Origin: Frigidibacter albus
Lineage (GTDB): Bacteria > Pseudomonadota > Alphaproteobacteria > Rhodobacterales > Rhodobacteraceae
Assembly (NCBI RefSeq): GCF_009908165.1
Contig: NZ_JAAAUC010000007.1
Coordinates: forward strand, 124,001 to 188,000
Direction: 5' to 3'
DNA: 64,000 nt
Below the pieces are notes generated by a model. It was not told the DNA's origin. It saw only the letters and a program-made list of their open reading frames with translations, and searched no databases. A program made the translations under genes and the position numbers. Positions 34,253 through 43,904 of the stretch are shown here, piece by piece. Numbering within the stretch: position 1 is the stretch's first letter; every line of letters starts with the position of its first letter.

Positions 34253-35320
34253 TCAGTCGGCGTCCCGCGGGCCGGGCATCAGCAGCGAGGCATCGCCATA
34301 TGAGAAGAAGCGGTAGCCGCTGTTTGTGGCGTGCTCGTAAATGCGGCGGATGCGATCCTGTCCCATCAGCGCGGAAACCAGCATCAACAGCGTGCTCTTG
34401 GGCAGGTGGAAGTTGGTCATCAGCGCGTCCGTCACCCGGAAGCGGTAGCCCGGATAGATGAAGATGTCGGTGCTGCCCTGCCAGGGATGCAGCACGCCGC
34501 CCGCATCCGCCGCGCTTTCGATCAGCCGCAGCGCGGTGGTGCCGACGGGGATCACCCGGCCACCGGCCGCGCGGGTGGCGTTGATCGCGGCGGCGGCGGC
34601 AGGGGTGACCTCGCCCCATTCGGCATGCATCCTGTGCGTCGCCACATCGTCCACCTTCACCGGCAGGAAGGTGCCGGCGCCGACGTGCAGGGTGACTTCC
34701 GTGAACTCTACCCCGCGCGCCCGCAGCGCCTCCAGCAGCGGGGCATCGAAATGCAGGCTGGCGGTGGGGGCAGCAACGGCGCCGGAATGGCGGGCGAAGA
34801 TGGGCTGGTAATCGTCGCGGTCCTGCGCATCGGGGGCGCGCAGCGCGGCGATATAGGGGGGCAGCGGCATGTCGCCGGTCTCGGCCAGCGCGGCGTCGAA
34901 ATCCGGGCCGGCGCAGTTGAAGGCGAGCGTCAGGCGGCCCTCGGCAATCCCCGTCACTTCGGCGGCCAGCGCGTCCGAAAAACGTATAGTCTCCCCCGGC
35001 TTGAGCTTGCGCAGCGGCTTGGCCAGCGCCGACCAACCGCCGCCCGGCATGGGCTCGAGCAGCGTGACCTCGATCTTCGCCACGCCCTCGCCCTGCGCGC
35101 CCGGCCTAGTGCGGGTGCCGTTCAGCCGGGCCGGGATCACCTTCGTATTGTTCAGCACCAGCCGGTCGCCGGGGCGCAGGATATCGGGCAGGTCCGCCAC
35201 GCTGCGGTCGGCGATGTCATCGCCCACCGCCAGCAACAGCCGCGCCGAGGAGCGCGGCTTGGCGGGCCGCGTGGCGATCAGCGCCTCGGGCAGGTGGAAG
35301 TCGAAATCCGATAGCTTCAC
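34253..35320 (-). CDS. queA: tRNA preQ1(34) S-adenosylmethionine ribosyltransferase-isomerase
   Basis: A 355-residue enzyme that transfers ribose from SAM to preQ1 at tRNA position 34 to make epoxyqueuosine. Family signatures are '[20 protein letters not shown]', '[19 protein letters not shown]', '[19 protein letters not shown]', '[20 protein letters not shown]' and '[18 protein letters not shown]'. It begins 10 bp after the stop of the AsmA-like gene on the same strand and is likely translated from the same message. tgt is not in the window. The C-terminal '[15 protein letters not shown]' is intact. Confidence 0.96.
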   Translation of the reverse strand: MKLSDFDFHLPEALIATRPAKPRSSARLLLAVGDDIADRSVADLPDILRPGDRLVLNNTKVIPARLNGTRTRPGAQGEGVAKIEVTLLEPMPGGGWSALAKPLRKLKPGETIRFSDALAAEVTGIAEGRLTLAFNCAGPDFDAALAETGDMPLPPYIAALRAPDAQDRDDYQPIFARHSGAVAAPTASLHFDAPLLEALRARGVEFTEVTLHVGAGTFLPVKVDDVATHRMHAEWGEVTPAAAAAINATRAAGGRVIPVGTTALRLIESAADAGGVLHPWQGSTDIFIYPGYRFRVTDALMTNFHLPKSTLLMLVSALMGQDRIRRIYEHATNSGYRFFSYGDASLLMPGPRDAD

Positions 35321-35330
35321 GAATGCATCC

Positions 35331-38300
35331 TTACTGCGTGACCCGGGGCGGATCGCTGCGGAAGATCTCGCGGAAGATCCCCGGCGTCAGGATCGACAGC
35401 GGGTTGACCGAAACCGCCGGCGCCTTGGCCGTGCCCGAGATGGTGTAGTTGAAGCCGAACAGCCCCTCGCCCCGGCGCGAGACGATCTGGCCGAGGGCAT
35501 TGACGAGATAGATCGGCGAGACAACCCCCCGCAGTTCCATCCGCCCCGTTTTCAGCCCGTAAACCCCCGACATCGACACACCAAGCGAGGCGCCCATGGC
35601 GGCGCTTTCCACGATCTCCACCCGGTCGGGCGACAGGGTGAAGCGGGCATCCACGGTGTTGAACAGCAGTCCCTCGCCGCCCAGTTGCTCCAGCAGGCCG
35701 ATCACGCTGACCGCGCTGAGCAGTTCCGCCAGCACCGGCGCGTCCTGTACCCGAAGGTCGCGCACGGCGACCTGCCCATCATAGCTGCCCTTGCCGCTGC
35801 CCCGCGGCGTCAGCACCAGATCCATCACCCCGCCCCGGGCGCGCGAGAAGATGCCGGTGGCGCGGAAGACCGCGCCCGCATCTTGCGATTGCAGCCGCAC
35901 GCCAGTGCGGCCCGAGCCGCGCGTCGGGGCCACGGTGCCCGACACCTCGGCCGCGCCATTGACCAGCCCGGTGAAGCGCCCGGAGAATCCGCCTTGGGTC
36001 GAGAACTCGCCGCGCAGCCGCTGCAGCGACAGGGTTTCCGACACGGTCAGCCGGTCCAGCGCGATCTGGATCGGCGGGCTGTCGCCAACCCCGCCCCCGC
36101 CCCCGCCGGTTCCGAACTCGGCCCGGCGCAGATCGGCGCTGCCGCCGGTGACGACCACGGCAGGCGCGCGCCCCGCCCCGCGCCCGCGCAGCTCCACCCC
36201 GCCGTCGAACCAGCCACCGACCTGCACCTGCGGCAGACGCACCGCCTCGAGCGCGCCGCCCGGTTGCAGCGAGACCGAACCGCTGGCCGACAGGCCCGCC
36301 GCCTCGATCCGCAGCGCCTCGACCGCGGGCGGGGAGCCGAGGCGGCCCGAAACGTCCAACGATCCGGTCTGCGCCGCGTCCTTCGCCCAGCCGATTTCCG
36401 GGATCGACAGCGCCACGCGGTTCAGGTCCGACCGCAGCCGGAACACCGGCGGCGTATCCGGCGCCAGATCGATGGTGATGTCCCCGATCCCCTCGCCCCG
36501 GACCATGCCCTCCGGCAGCCCGATGCCAAAGGCCGTCAGGAACCGCGGCGACAGCTCCACCGTGCCCTCCAGCCGCGAGCGGCCCTGCTGCGCGGGCCCG
36601 AACTCCTGCCGCCAGGACATGCGGAACGGCACGCCCGAAATCGTGCCCGGCCCCGACAGTGTCATGCCCTGCGGAGTCGCCCGCAGATCGAGCCCCTCCG
36701 ACTGCACCTCGCGCCCCGGCACCACTTTGTCCGACCGCAGCTCGGTCAGCCTGGCGGTCACGTCATAGTCCACATCCTCGGGCCGCACCCGCTCTGCCAG
36801 TGTCAGCTTCAGCCTAGCGACAGCCTCGGCCTGCCCCTCGGCAATGTCGATGCCGCGCCCGGACCTTTGCATCAGGCGGAACGGCGGCTCGTCCAGCAGC
36901 GACAGCACGGCGCTGATGGTGGAGGCGGTGCGCAGCACGATCTCCACCGGGGCCGGCTTTTGCTCGATATCGGGCACCGTCATCACCGACCCGGCCATGT
37001 CCACCGGCTCGCCATTGGGAGCGACGACATGGCCGCGGTCTACCACCAGCGTATGCGCACTGCCCGCGATGGTGGCATAGCCGCTGCCATCCTGCACCGG
37101 CGGCAGGGTCTTCAGCACCCGCACCTCGGCGCCGCGGAAGGCATAGTCCAGCGACATCCGCGGCTCGGTCCCCGGCTTCAGGCGCACGGCGGCGCGCACG
37201 TCGAACAGCTCGCCCGTGGTCACATTCTCGGCGATCCAGCGGCGCGTCCCCGGCACGAGCGTGACGGGCCAGAGCGCGATCAGCCGGTCATGGGCCACCG
37301 CGTCCAGCGCCACATCCAGCGCCATCTCCCAGCCTGCGGCATCGGCACTGGCGGTGCCCTCGGCGGCGATGCGGCGGCCGCCCTCATCCACCAGCACGAA
37401 CTGCCCGATGTTCAGCTGGAACGGATCCAGCGTCAGCTTCAGGTCCATCGCGCCGCTTTGAAAGGCGACCGGAGTCTCGAACAGCCCCAGCGGATCGGCG
37501 CGCAGATCCGACAGCGCCACCTGCGCCACCAGGCCGGTCGGGAAGCCGCTCTCCATCCCCTGCAGCCAGGCACGGGCGGTGCCGCGCATCCGCAGCGCGG
37601 CGCTTTCCACCGTCATGTCGCGGAACTCGATCACCGCCTCATCGGGGTCATAGCCGAAATACAGCTTCGCCCCCTCGAACTCCACCGGGCGGATGCCTTC
37701 CACCGGCCGCAGCGCCCCGGCGCCGATCTCCAGCGTGCCATCCATCTGGCCGACCCGGCCCTCGGCATCGACGCCCGACCGGAACGCGCCCGAAATCGGC
37801 GCATCCAGCACCGCGAGCCAGGCCAGTGCCGGGGCCTGCGCCGCCAGATCGGCGGCGGGAACGCGGGTGACGGTGGCCCCGAAACTCGCCTCGGGCCCGG
37901 TCTTGGAGCTGGTCAACGACAGCTGGGCCGAGGCCGGCTCCTCGCCCTCGCCCGCCACTTCGCCCGCCACTTCGAATGACAGGCCGATCGCCAACTCGGA
38001 AATGTCCTGCGTCAGGCTCAACCGGCCATTCGACACGATCCAGCGCTGGCCCGCGCGCTGGTCGTCCAGCACGATGCCAAGGTCAACCGCCTCGATCCGC
38101 GCGATCCCGGCCAGCACCGGCAGCGCAAAGACCTGCTCCAGCGCCTCCAGCCCCTCGGGCAGGGATCCGATATGCCGCGCGCCCGCCGCCGCCCCCTGCA
38201 TGAACGCAAGGTCCAGCGCCCCGTCCGGCGCGCGCCGCAGCGTCACCTGCGCCCCCGAAATGCGCAGGCTGCGCGGCTCCAGCCGCCCGCGCAGCAGCGG

Positions 38301-38714
38301 TTTGGGCCAGAAGCTGGCGCGCAGTTCGGGCAGCAGCGCCACCGGCACCCCGCCCGAGCGGATCTCGACCCCGCGCAGCCGCACCCGCGGCACGAAGCGC
38401 TCGTCCACCAGCAGCTCCACGGCGCCAAGCTTCAGTGTTCCGGCGGCGGAGCCTTCTGGGGAGGAGATGGCAAGGTTGATCCGCGCCTCGATCCGCTCCA
38501 CCGCCCAGACCGGCAGCAGGATCGGCCGCCCGGTCAGCGCCATCACCCCAAAGCCCGAGGCGGCCACGATCAGCGCCAGGCTCAGCAGCAGCCAAAGGCC
38601 GATGCGGCGGCGGCGGCGCGGCTCTGGCGGCAGCGCAGCCGTCTGCCGGTCCGCTCCCCCGTCCCGCAGCTCATCCTCGCCCGCTGTCATTCCGCCCCTG
38701 TCCGCCTCGCCCAT
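35331..38714 (-). CDS. AsmA/YhdP-like large membrane-anchored protein
   Basis: A 1127-residue protein with an N-terminal cytoplasmic Arg-rich segment, one signal anchor at about residues 39-60 ('[20 protein letters not shown]'), and a very long periplasmic β-rich region. The C-terminal part ('[20 protein letters not shown]', '[20 protein letters not shown]') is the AsmA-like C-terminal domain of YhdP-type proteins. Members of this superfamily form lipid-conducting bridges between inner and outer membranes. Two starts compete (38714 and 38690). It heads the group with queA. The upstream gene bcp diverges from it (106 bp between starts). Specific lipid cargo is not known. Confidence 0.88.
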   Translation of the reverse strand: MGEADRGGMTAGEDELRDGGADRQTAALPPEPRRRRRIGLWLLLSLALIVAASGFGVMALTGRPILLPVWAVERIEARINLAISSPEGSAAGTLKLGAVELLVDERFVPRVRLRGVEIRSGGVPVALLPELRASFWPKPLLRGRLEPRSLRISGAQVTLRRAPDGALDLAFMQGAAAGARHIGSLPEGLEALEQVFALPVLAGIARIEAVDLGIVLDDQRAGQRWIVSNGRLSLTQDISELAIGLSFEVAGEVAGEGEEPASAQLSLTSSKTGPEASFGATVTRVPAADLAAQAPALAWLAVLDAPISGAFRSGVDAEGRVGQMDGTLEIGAGALRPVEGIRPVEFEGAKLYFGYDPDEAVIEFRDMTVESAALRMRGTARAWLQGMESGFPTGLVAQVALSDLRADPLGLFETPVAFQSGAMDLKLTLDPFQLNIGQFVLVDEGGRRIAAEGTASADAAGWEMALDVALDAVAHDRLIALWPVTLVPGTRRWIAENVTTGELFDVRAAVRLKPGTEPRMSLDYAFRGAEVRVLKTLPPVQDGSGYATIAGSAHTLVVDRGHVVAPNGEPVDMAGSVMTVPDIEQKPAPVEIVLRTASTISAVLSLLDEPPFRLMQRSGRGIDIAEGQAEAVARLKLTLAERVRPEDVDYDVTARLTELRSDKVVPGREVQSEGLDLRATPQGMTLSGPGTISGVPFRMSWRQEFGPAQQGRSRLEGTVELSPRFLTAFGIGLPEGMVRGEGIGDITIDLAPDTPPVFRLRSDLNRVALSIPEIGWAKDAAQTGSLDVSGRLGSPPAVEALRIEAAGLSASGSVSLQPGGALEAVRLPQVQVGGWFDGGVELRGRGAGRAPAVVVTGGSADLRRAEFGTGGGGGGVGDSPPIQIALDRLTVSETLSLQRLRGEFSTQGGFSGRFTGLVNGAAEVSGTVAPTRGSGRTGVRLQSQDAGAVFRATGIFSRARGGVMDLVLTPRGSGKGSYDGQVAVRDLRVQDAPVLAELLSAVSVIGLLEQLGGEGLLFNTVDARFTLSPDRVEIVESAAMGASLGVSMSGVYGLKTGRMELRGVVSPIYLVNALGQIVSRRGEGLFGFNYTISGTAKAPAVSVNPLSILTPGIFREIFRSDPPRVTQ

Positions 38715-38820
38715 AGCCTTCGAACGCGCAAACCCCGCGCCCCGGTCCGCTTGCCCTTTATCTTTGCCCCGCCTGCATTAAAACCCGAAGTCGAACAGAC
38801 ACGCAAAGGATCACGGCGAG

Positions 38821-39309
38821 ATGATCGATACCGCTTCCCCCAAGCCCACACTGGAGCCCGGCACCCCGGCCCCGGATTTCACCCTGCCGCGCGATGGGAC
38901 GGGCACCGTCACGCTGTCGGCCCTGCGCCCGCAAAAGGTGGTGCTCTACTTCTACCCCAAGGACGACACCCCCGGCTGCACCACCGAGGCGCTGGATTTC
39001 TCGCGCCTGCAGCAGGAGTTCGCGGCGGCGGGCACGCTGGTCATCGGCCTGTCCAAGGACAGCGTCAAGGCGCATGACAAGTTCTGCGCCAGGCACGGGC
39101 TGGGGGTGATCCTCGTCTCCGACGAAGGCGCCGACACGGCCGAGCGCTATGGGGTCTGGGCCGAGAAGAACATGTACGGCAAGACCTACATGGGCATCGA
39201 GCGCACCACCGTGCTGATCGACGGCGCCGGCAACATCGCCCGCATCTGGCGTAAGGTGAAGGTGCCGGGCCATGCGGCCGAGGTGCTGGACGCGGCCCGC
39301 GCGCTGTGA
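38821..39309 (+). CDS. bcp: Thioredoxin-dependent peroxiredoxin (Bcp/PrxQ)
   Basis: A 162-residue peroxiredoxin that reduces hydrogen and organic peroxides. The peroxidatic Cys lies in 'YPKDDTPGCTTEALDFSR'. In E. coli Bcp the resolving Cys is five residues later; here that position is Leu, and the only other Cys is in 'HDKFCARHGLG', so the resolving mechanism differs or the enzyme works as a 1-Cys type. The catalytic Thr and the Arg of 'ERTTVLIDGAG' are kept. The stop lies in the first unit of a 30-bp repeat that also contains the start of the next gene (GTGA overlap). Confidence 0.95.
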   Translation: MIDTASPKPTLEPGTPAPDFTLPRDGTGTVTLSALRPQKVVLYFYPKDDTPGCTTEALDFSRLQQEFAAAGTLVIGLSKDSVKAHDKFCARHGLGVILVSDEGADTAERYGVWAEKNMYGKTYMGIERTTVLIDGAGNIARIWRKVKVPGHAAEVLDAARAL

Positions 39310-39380
39310 GCGCGCAGGATCCACAGACTGGCGCTGTGAGCGCGCAGAAAGCGCAGACTGGCGCTGTGAGCGCGCAGGAT
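39301..39380 (+). repeat. 30-bp tandem repeat spanning the bcp stop and DUF455 start
   Basis: Units at 39301-39330, 39331-39360 and a 20-bp partial at 39361-39380, all beginning GCGCTGTGAGCGCGCAG. Each unit contains the TGA stop in the bcp frame and a GTG start in the DUF455 frame. In the second frame the units encode 10-residue repeats (SAQDPQTGA-V, SAQKAQTGA-V, SAQDG). Confidence 0.95.
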
Positions 39381-40202
39381 GGCGTGACGGCCGCCACATT
39401 GACCGAAATGGCGGTGGAGGTCCTCTCCACCGCCGAGGGCCGCGCCAAGACCGCGCTCAGCCATGCCCATGCCGCGCGCTGGTTTGCCGAGCGCGCCGCC
39501 GGCACCCCTATCCCCATCGGCGCCGCCAGCCCGCCGCCCCGCCCCGCCCGGCCGGTGAAGCCCGACCTGCTGCCGCCCCGCGACGTGCCCCGCCGCCGCA
39601 CCGGCAGCCCGGAGGGCCGCATCGCGCTCCTCCACGCCGTCGCGCATATCGAGCTGAACGCGGTGGACCTGCACTGGGATATCATCGCCCGCTTCGGCCA
39701 CCACCCGATGCCGATGGGCTTCTACGATGACTGGGTGAAGGCGGCGGATGAGGAGTCCAAGCACTTCAACCTGCTTTGCGACCGGCTGGAGGCGATGGGC
39801 AGCTTCTACGGCGCCCTGCCCGCCCATGCCGGCATGTGGCAAGCGGCCGAGGACACCGCCCTCGACCTGCAGGGCCGCCTCGCCGTGGTGCCGATGGTTC
39901 TGGAGGCGCGGGGCCTCGACGTGACCCCGGGGATGATCGACATCTTCACCAAGGCAGGCGAGGCGGAAACCGTCGCCGCCCTGCAAGTGATCTACGCCGA
40001 AGAGGTCGGCCATGTCGCCTATGGATCGAAGTGGTTCAACTGGCTCTGCGGGCGCGAGGGCAGCGATCCCAAGGAGGTGTTCCACACCCTCGTGCGCCGC
40101 TACTTCCACGGCACCCTGAAGCCCCCCTTTAACGAGGAAAAGCGGGCCGAGGCAGGCCTGCCGCCCGACTTCTACTGGCCCCTGACGGAGGACGCGGACT
40201 GA
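39306..40202 (+). CDS. DUF455 ferritin-like domain protein
   Basis: Up to 298 residues. The ferritin-like helical bundle begins around residue 100, with carboxylate/His ligand candidates in 'LLHAVAHIELNAVDLHWDII', 'KAADEESKHFNLLCDRLEAM' and 'IYAEEVGHVAYGSKWFNWL', consistent with a di-metal site. Relatives are annotated only as DUF455; one branch acts in tRNA modification, but the role here is unknown. Possible starts are GTG at 39306, 39336 or 39366 within the tandem repeat, or ATG at 39408. The first is used here; only translational coupling to bcp would support it, because no ribosome site is clear. The long Pro/Arg linker (residues about 62-105) is unusual. Confidence 0.88.
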   Translation: MSAQDPQTGAVSAQKAQTGAVSAQDGVTAATLTEMAVEVLSTAEGRAKTALSHAHAARWFAERAAGTPIPIGAASPPPRPARPVKPDLLPPRDVPRRRTGSPEGRIALLHAVAHIELNAVDLHWDIIARFGHHPMPMGFYDDWVKAADEESKHFNLLCDRLEAMGSFYGALPAHAGMWQAAEDTALDLQGRLAVVPMVLEARGLDVTPGMIDIFTKAGEAETVAALQVIYAEEVGHVAYGSKWFNWLCGREGSDPKEVFHTLVRRYFHGTLKPPFNEEKRAEAGLPPDFYWPLTEDAD

Positions 40203-40221
40203 CCGGCGAAGGGTGCCCTCC

Positions 40222-40316
40222 TTCCCCTTTGCCTTTTGGAAATATCCTCGGGGGGCCGCGGGGGGCAGAAGGCCCCCCGCTTCTTCGCTTCACGGGGCGG
40301 GGCAGACAGCCCCCCG
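40222..40316. repeat. Intergenic repeat B with two hairpin units
   Basis: CCCTTTGCCTTTTGGAAATATCCTCGGGGGG (from about 40224) is followed by GGGGGCAGAAGGCCCCCC (40261-40278) and a second unit, GGGGCAGACAGCCCC (40299-40313), 37 bp later. It lies in the 285-bp gap between the DUF455 and M23 genes; the rest of the gap (40317-40487) shows nothing recognisable. Confidence 0.75.
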
Positions 40317-40487
40317 GCCTCGCCCCACGCCCCTCATCAACCGAATACTTACACGTTTCGGCGGCATTCCGCCCAAAACCGGCGGGAAGCTGCGACAATC
40401 CCGCCACGCCCGCGCAAAAAGATTGCCCTGCCGCCCCCCCGGTTGCTAAGCCCCGTCTCGGATGAGGGCAATAAAGGACAAGGGCGC

Positions 40488-41807
40488 GTGCCGAAACGGA
40501 TACTGCACCGAGTCAACACGGCGCTTGGGCGCCACCTGCCGGAACAACGCCTGTTCCTGCGTTCCGACACCGAAACACGGTTCATCCGGCTGCGGCCGCT
40601 GACCCAGGCGCTGGTCCTGTCCTCGGGCGGGCTCGTGCTCGCCTGGACGATCATCGCCACCGCGATCCTGCTGATGGATTCGATCGGCTCGGGCAGTGCC
40701 CGCGATCAGGCCGCCCGCAAGCAATCGGTCTATGAAACCCGGCTCGACACCATCGCCCGCGAACGCGACGCCCGCGCCGAGGAAGCCCTCGCCGCGCAGG
40801 AACGCTTCGCGGTGGCGCTTCAGCAGGTCTCGACCATGCAATCGGCGCTGCTCGACTCGGAAGAGCGGCGGCGCGAGCTCGAAACCGGGATCGACGTGAT
40901 CCAGACCACCCTGCGCCGCACCATGACCGAGCGCGACGCCGCCCGCACCGAGGCGAAGGTGGCCAGCGCCGCCCTTGCCGGCGAGGTCGAGGCGACGGGA
41001 CTTGCCCGCACCGGCGATCTGGTGGCGACGCTCGACATCCTGTCCGACACGCTTGGCGAGACTGCAGCCGAACGCGACGCCAAGATCGCCGAGGCCGATG
41101 CCAGCCGCGCCGAGACCGAAACCATCGCCTATGAAAAACGGCTGATGGAAGAGCGCAATGACGAGATCTTCAATGCCCTCGAAGACGCGATCACCGTCTC
41201 GATGGACCCGCTCGACAAGGTGTTCAAATCGGCGGGCCTGAACCCCGACGATCTGATCAGCCAGGTGCAAAGCGGCTATTCGGGCCAGGGCGGTCCGTGG
41301 ACGCCGATCGCCATGTCGGCCAAGAATGACCCCACCGCCAGCGCCGAAGAGGCCCGCGCCGCAAGGCTGCTGGAAGGCTTCGACCGGCTCAACGTCTACC
41401 GCATCGCCGCCGAGCGTGTGCCGCTGGCCATGCCGCTGCAATCGGCCTTCCGCTTCACCTCGCCCTTCGGCCAGCGTTGGGGCCGGCTCCATGCCGGGAT
41501 CGACTTCGCCGGCGCCTATGGCTCCCCGATCTACGCCACCGCCGACGGCGTCGTCAGCCATGCCGGCTGGATGTCGGGCTACGGCCGCCTGGTGACCATC
41601 AAGCACCAGTTCGGCATCGAGACGCGCTATGGCCATATGGCCCAAATCCGCGTGAAGGCCGGGGATAGGGTCTCGCGCGGGGACCGGATCGGTGATATGG
41701 GCAACTCCGGACGCTCCACCGGCACCCATCTTCACTACGAGGTGCGCACCGGCGGCACACCAGTCAATCCCATGACGTTCATCAAGGCGGGAAGAGATGT
41801 TTTCTAA
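40488..41807 (+). CDS. M23 family peptidoglycan endopeptidase
   Basis: A 439-residue membrane-anchored cell-wall hydrolase. One membrane helix lies at about residues 40-62 ('ALVLSSGGLVLAWTIIATAI'), a coiled coil at about 65-215 ('YETRLDTIARERDARAEEAL'), and a LytM/M23 domain from about 310. The zinc ligands are in 'RLHAGIDFAGAYGSPIYATA' (HxxxD) and 'GTHLHYEVRTGG' (HxH). The coiled coil plus LytM layout is like the LmdC peptidases that work with bactofilins; the bactofilin gene overlaps its 3' end by 11 bp. The GTG at 40488 is chosen because AAAGGACAAGGG lies upstream and the next in-frame starts are inside the domain. Confidence 0.93.
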   Translation: MPKRILHRVNTALGRHLPEQRLFLRSDTETRFIRLRPLTQALVLSSGGLVLAWTIIATAILLMDSIGSGSARDQAARKQSVYETRLDTIARERDARAEEALAAQERFAVALQQVSTMQSALLDSEERRRELETGIDVIQTTLRRTMTERDAARTEAKVASAALAGEVEATGLARTGDLVATLDILSDTLGETAAERDAKIAEADASRAETETIAYEKRLMEERNDEIFNALEDAITVSMDPLDKVFKSAGLNPDDLISQVQSGYSGQGGPWTPIAMSAKNDPTASAEEARAARLLEGFDRLNVYRIAAERVPLAMPLQSAFRFTSPFGQRWGRLHAGIDFAGAYGSPIYATADGVVSHAGWMSGYGRLVTIKHQFGIETRYGHMAQIRVKAGDRVSRGDRIGDMGNSGRSTGTHLHYEVRTGGTPVNPMTFIKAGRDVF

Positions 41808-42294
41808 AAGCAGGATCAACGAACCCGGTCCCAAGACTGCCGGGACCGAGACCGACAAGCCCAAGGCCCCGGAAACCGCGTTGGCCCGCCCTTCGTCGGA
41901 CTACACCCCTCCCAGCACGCCCAAGGTCAAGCCGGCCACGTCGGTCCTGTCTTCGGACCTGCTGATCACCGGCAACATCAAGACCAGCGGCGACATCCAG
42001 ATCGAAGGCACGGTCGAGGGCGATATCCGCGCCCATCTGCTGACCGTCGGCGAAAGCGCCACCATCCGCGGCGAGATCGTTGCCGATGACATCGTGGTCA
42101 ACGGCCGCGTCGTCGGCCGGGTGCGCGGGCTCAAGGTGCGGCTGACCTCCTCGGCGCGGGTCGAGGGTGACATCATCCACAAGACCATCGCCATCGAAAG
42201 CGGCGCGCATTTCGAAGGCTCGGTGCAGCGGCAGGACGATCCGCTGGCCAATGGCGTGACCCCGAAACTGGCCCCGCCGGTTCCGCAGGAATAA
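41797..42294 (+). CDS. Bactofilin family cytoskeletal protein
   Basis: A 165-residue protein with a disordered N-terminal tail of about 50 residues and the right-handed β-helix bactofilin core at about 52-145. The core is 'SSDLLITGNIKTSGDIQIEG' followed by repeated G-x-I/V rungs ('TVEGDIRAHLLTVGESATIR', 'RVVGRVRGLKVRLTSSARVE'). Bactofilins polymerise without nucleotide and localise cell-wall enzymes. The 11-bp overlap with the M23 peptidase gene indicates that the two act together in shape or stalk/pole morphogenesis. A good terminator follows (42333-42365). Confidence 0.95.
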   Translation: MFSKSRINEPGPKTAGTETDKPKAPETALARPSSDYTPPSTPKVKPATSVLSSDLLITGNIKTSGDIQIEGTVEGDIRAHLLTVGESATIRGEIVADDIVVNGRVVGRVRGLKVRLTSSARVEGDIIHKTIAIESGAHFEGSVQRQDDPLANGVTPKLAPPVPQE

Positions 42295-42332
42295 GCGCGA
42301 CGGGCCCTTTGGGCCTCGGCCGAAAAGATCGA

Positions 42333-42365
42333 GGGCGGTGCCAATGGGCGCCGCCCTTTTCTGTT
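42333..42365 (+). terminator. Rho-independent terminator after the bactofilin gene
   Basis: GGGCGGTGCC (42333-42342), loop AATG, GGCGCCGCCC (42347-42356), then TTTTCTGTT. A ten-pair stem with one G-U pair and a T-rich tail. Confidence 0.9.
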
Positions 42366-42388
42366 AAGTGCTTTCGGAGGCTCCCACC

Positions 42389-43027
42389 ATGTTGAAGCTC
42401 GACCACCTCACCGTGATCGCCCCCACTTTGGCCGAAGGTGTAGCGCATGTCCGGGACTGCCTCGGCCTCGACCTGCCCTTCGGCAGCCGGCATCCCTACA
42501 TGGGCACCCACAATCACCGTCTGCAACTTGGCGGGTCGGTCTATCTGGAGATCGTCGCCCTCGACCCCGAGGGCACGGCACCGGGCCGGGCGCGCTGGTT
42601 CGGGCTGGATGACCAGAGGCAGGTGCGGGCCGACTGGGAGGAAGGCCGCCGCCTGCGCGGCTGGGTCGCCAATACCGAGGCGCTTGGGGCCGTCGCCGCC
42701 GCGCAGGGAGCAATCTTCGGCGAGGTCGTCGCGTTGCCGCCCGAGGACCCAAGCTTCGCCTTCACCATCCCCAAGGGCGGCTCGCTGCCGCTGGACGGCG
42801 CCGCCCCCTCGATCATCGACCACCGGGGCGACGCCAGCTATATCGCCACCATCCCCGATCTGGGCGCGCGGCTGGCCTCGTTCACGCTGGAACACCCGGA
42901 CCCGAACGCCGTCGAGGCGCTGCTGCGCGGATTGGCCATCGATCGCCCGCCGGTGATCGTCCAGGGCCCAAGGCTGCGATACCGGGCACTGATCGAAACG
43001 TCGGCGGGGATGCGGGATCTGACCTGA
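42389..43027 (+). CDS. VOC superfamily protein (glyoxalase-like)
   Basis: A 212-residue protein of the glyoxalase-like (PF13468-type) branch. It starts 'MLKLDHLTVIAPTLAEGVAH' with the first metal-type His, continues with 'GTHNHRLQLGGSVYLEIVAL' (His and Glu of the βαβββ module), and ends with a second, more divergent module. The substrate is unknown. The ATG at 42389 has TTCGGAGG eight bases upstream. It is isolated by the preceding terminator and is convergent with the DUF2189 gene (4-bp gap), so it is a monocistronic unit. Confidence 0.9.
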   Translation: MLKLDHLTVIAPTLAEGVAHVRDCLGLDLPFGSRHPYMGTHNHRLQLGGSVYLEIVALDPEGTAPGRARWFGLDDQRQVRADWEEGRRLRGWVANTEALGAVAAAQGAIFGEVVALPPEDPSFAFTIPKGGSLPLDGAAPSIIDHRGDASYIATIPDLGARLASFTLEHPDPNAVEALLRGLAIDRPPVIVQGPRLRYRALIETSAGMRDLT

Positions 43028-43031
43028 CCCC

Positions 43032-43826
43032 TCACTCCCCCAGCAGTCGCCGATACATGTGCCAGGTCGCGTGCCCCAGCACCGGCAGCACCACGAACAG
43101 CCCCAGGAACATCGGCACCATCGCCGCGAACAGCAGCGCGGCGATCACCGCACCCCAGACCGCCATCACCGCCAGGTTCGCCGTCACCGCCTGCACGCTG
43201 CGGATCATCGCCGAGACGAAATCCACCTCACGCTCCAGCAGCATCGGCAGCCCGCCGGCCGTCACCGAAAACAGCACCGCCGCGAAACCCGCGCCGACGG
43301 CGCTGCCGACGGCCAGCATGATCAGGCCATTGCCCGTCCACAGCACCTCGAAGGAGGAGGACACATTGGTCATCGCCGATAGGCCCATGAACAGCGCAAA
43401 GATCGTGTGCGCCACGAACACCCAGAACATGAACATCAGAAGGATCAGCATCGCCATCGATGGCACCTGCCGCTGGCGCTGCGCGAAGACCACCCCCAGC
43501 ACGCCAGGCCAGTCCAGCGCCTGCCCCGCCTCCAGCCGCCGGCTGACCTCATAGAGCCCGGTCGCGGCGAAGGGCGCCAGCAGCGGGAAGCCGACGAAGA
43601 CCGGGATCAGCCACCACTCCGCCCCCGCCGCGGTGTAGACCTGCCACATCACCACGCCGCCAAGCACATAGACCGCCGAAAAGAACAGCCCGTACAGCGG
43701 CGCGCGGATGAAATCCCGCCAGCCCGCCGCCAGCACCGCGCCGATATCGGCCAGCGCTACCCGCTGCACCTCGGGCAGCGGCGAGGCCCCCACCGCCCCT
43801 GCCGTTCTCACGTCACCCTCGATCAT
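43032..43826 (-). CDS. DUF2189 integral membrane protein
   Basis: A 264-residue protein with about six membrane helices, including 'LYGLFFSAVYVLGGVVMWQV', 'MLILLMFMFWVFVAHTIFAL' and 'AAMVPMFLGLFVVLPVLGHA', and the family opening 'IGAVLAAGWRDFIRAPLYGL'. The C-terminus 'LGHATWHMYRRLL' is the usual family end. No function is known; some relatives sit near respiratory genes, but not here. The ATG at 43826 has GGGGAGG eight bases upstream. Confidence 0.92.
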   Translation of the reverse strand: MIEGDVRTAGAVGASPLPEVQRVALADIGAVLAAGWRDFIRAPLYGLFFSAVYVLGGVVMWQVYTAAGAEWWLIPVFVGFPLLAPFAATGLYEVSRRLEAGQALDWPGVLGVVFAQRQRQVPSMAMLILLMFMFWVFVAHTIFALFMGLSAMTNVSSSFEVLWTGNGLIMLAVGSAVGAGFAAVLFSVTAGGLPMLLEREVDFVSAMIRSVQAVTANLAVMAVWGAVIAALLFAAMVPMFLGLFVVLPVLGHATWHMYRRLLGE

Positions 43827-43904
43827 CGTACGAACCTCCCCCTCGGTTTGGCCAAGGCTACGCACGCCGCCTGATTCCCCGCAAGCGCGGCGCCCCCTCC
43901 TTTG

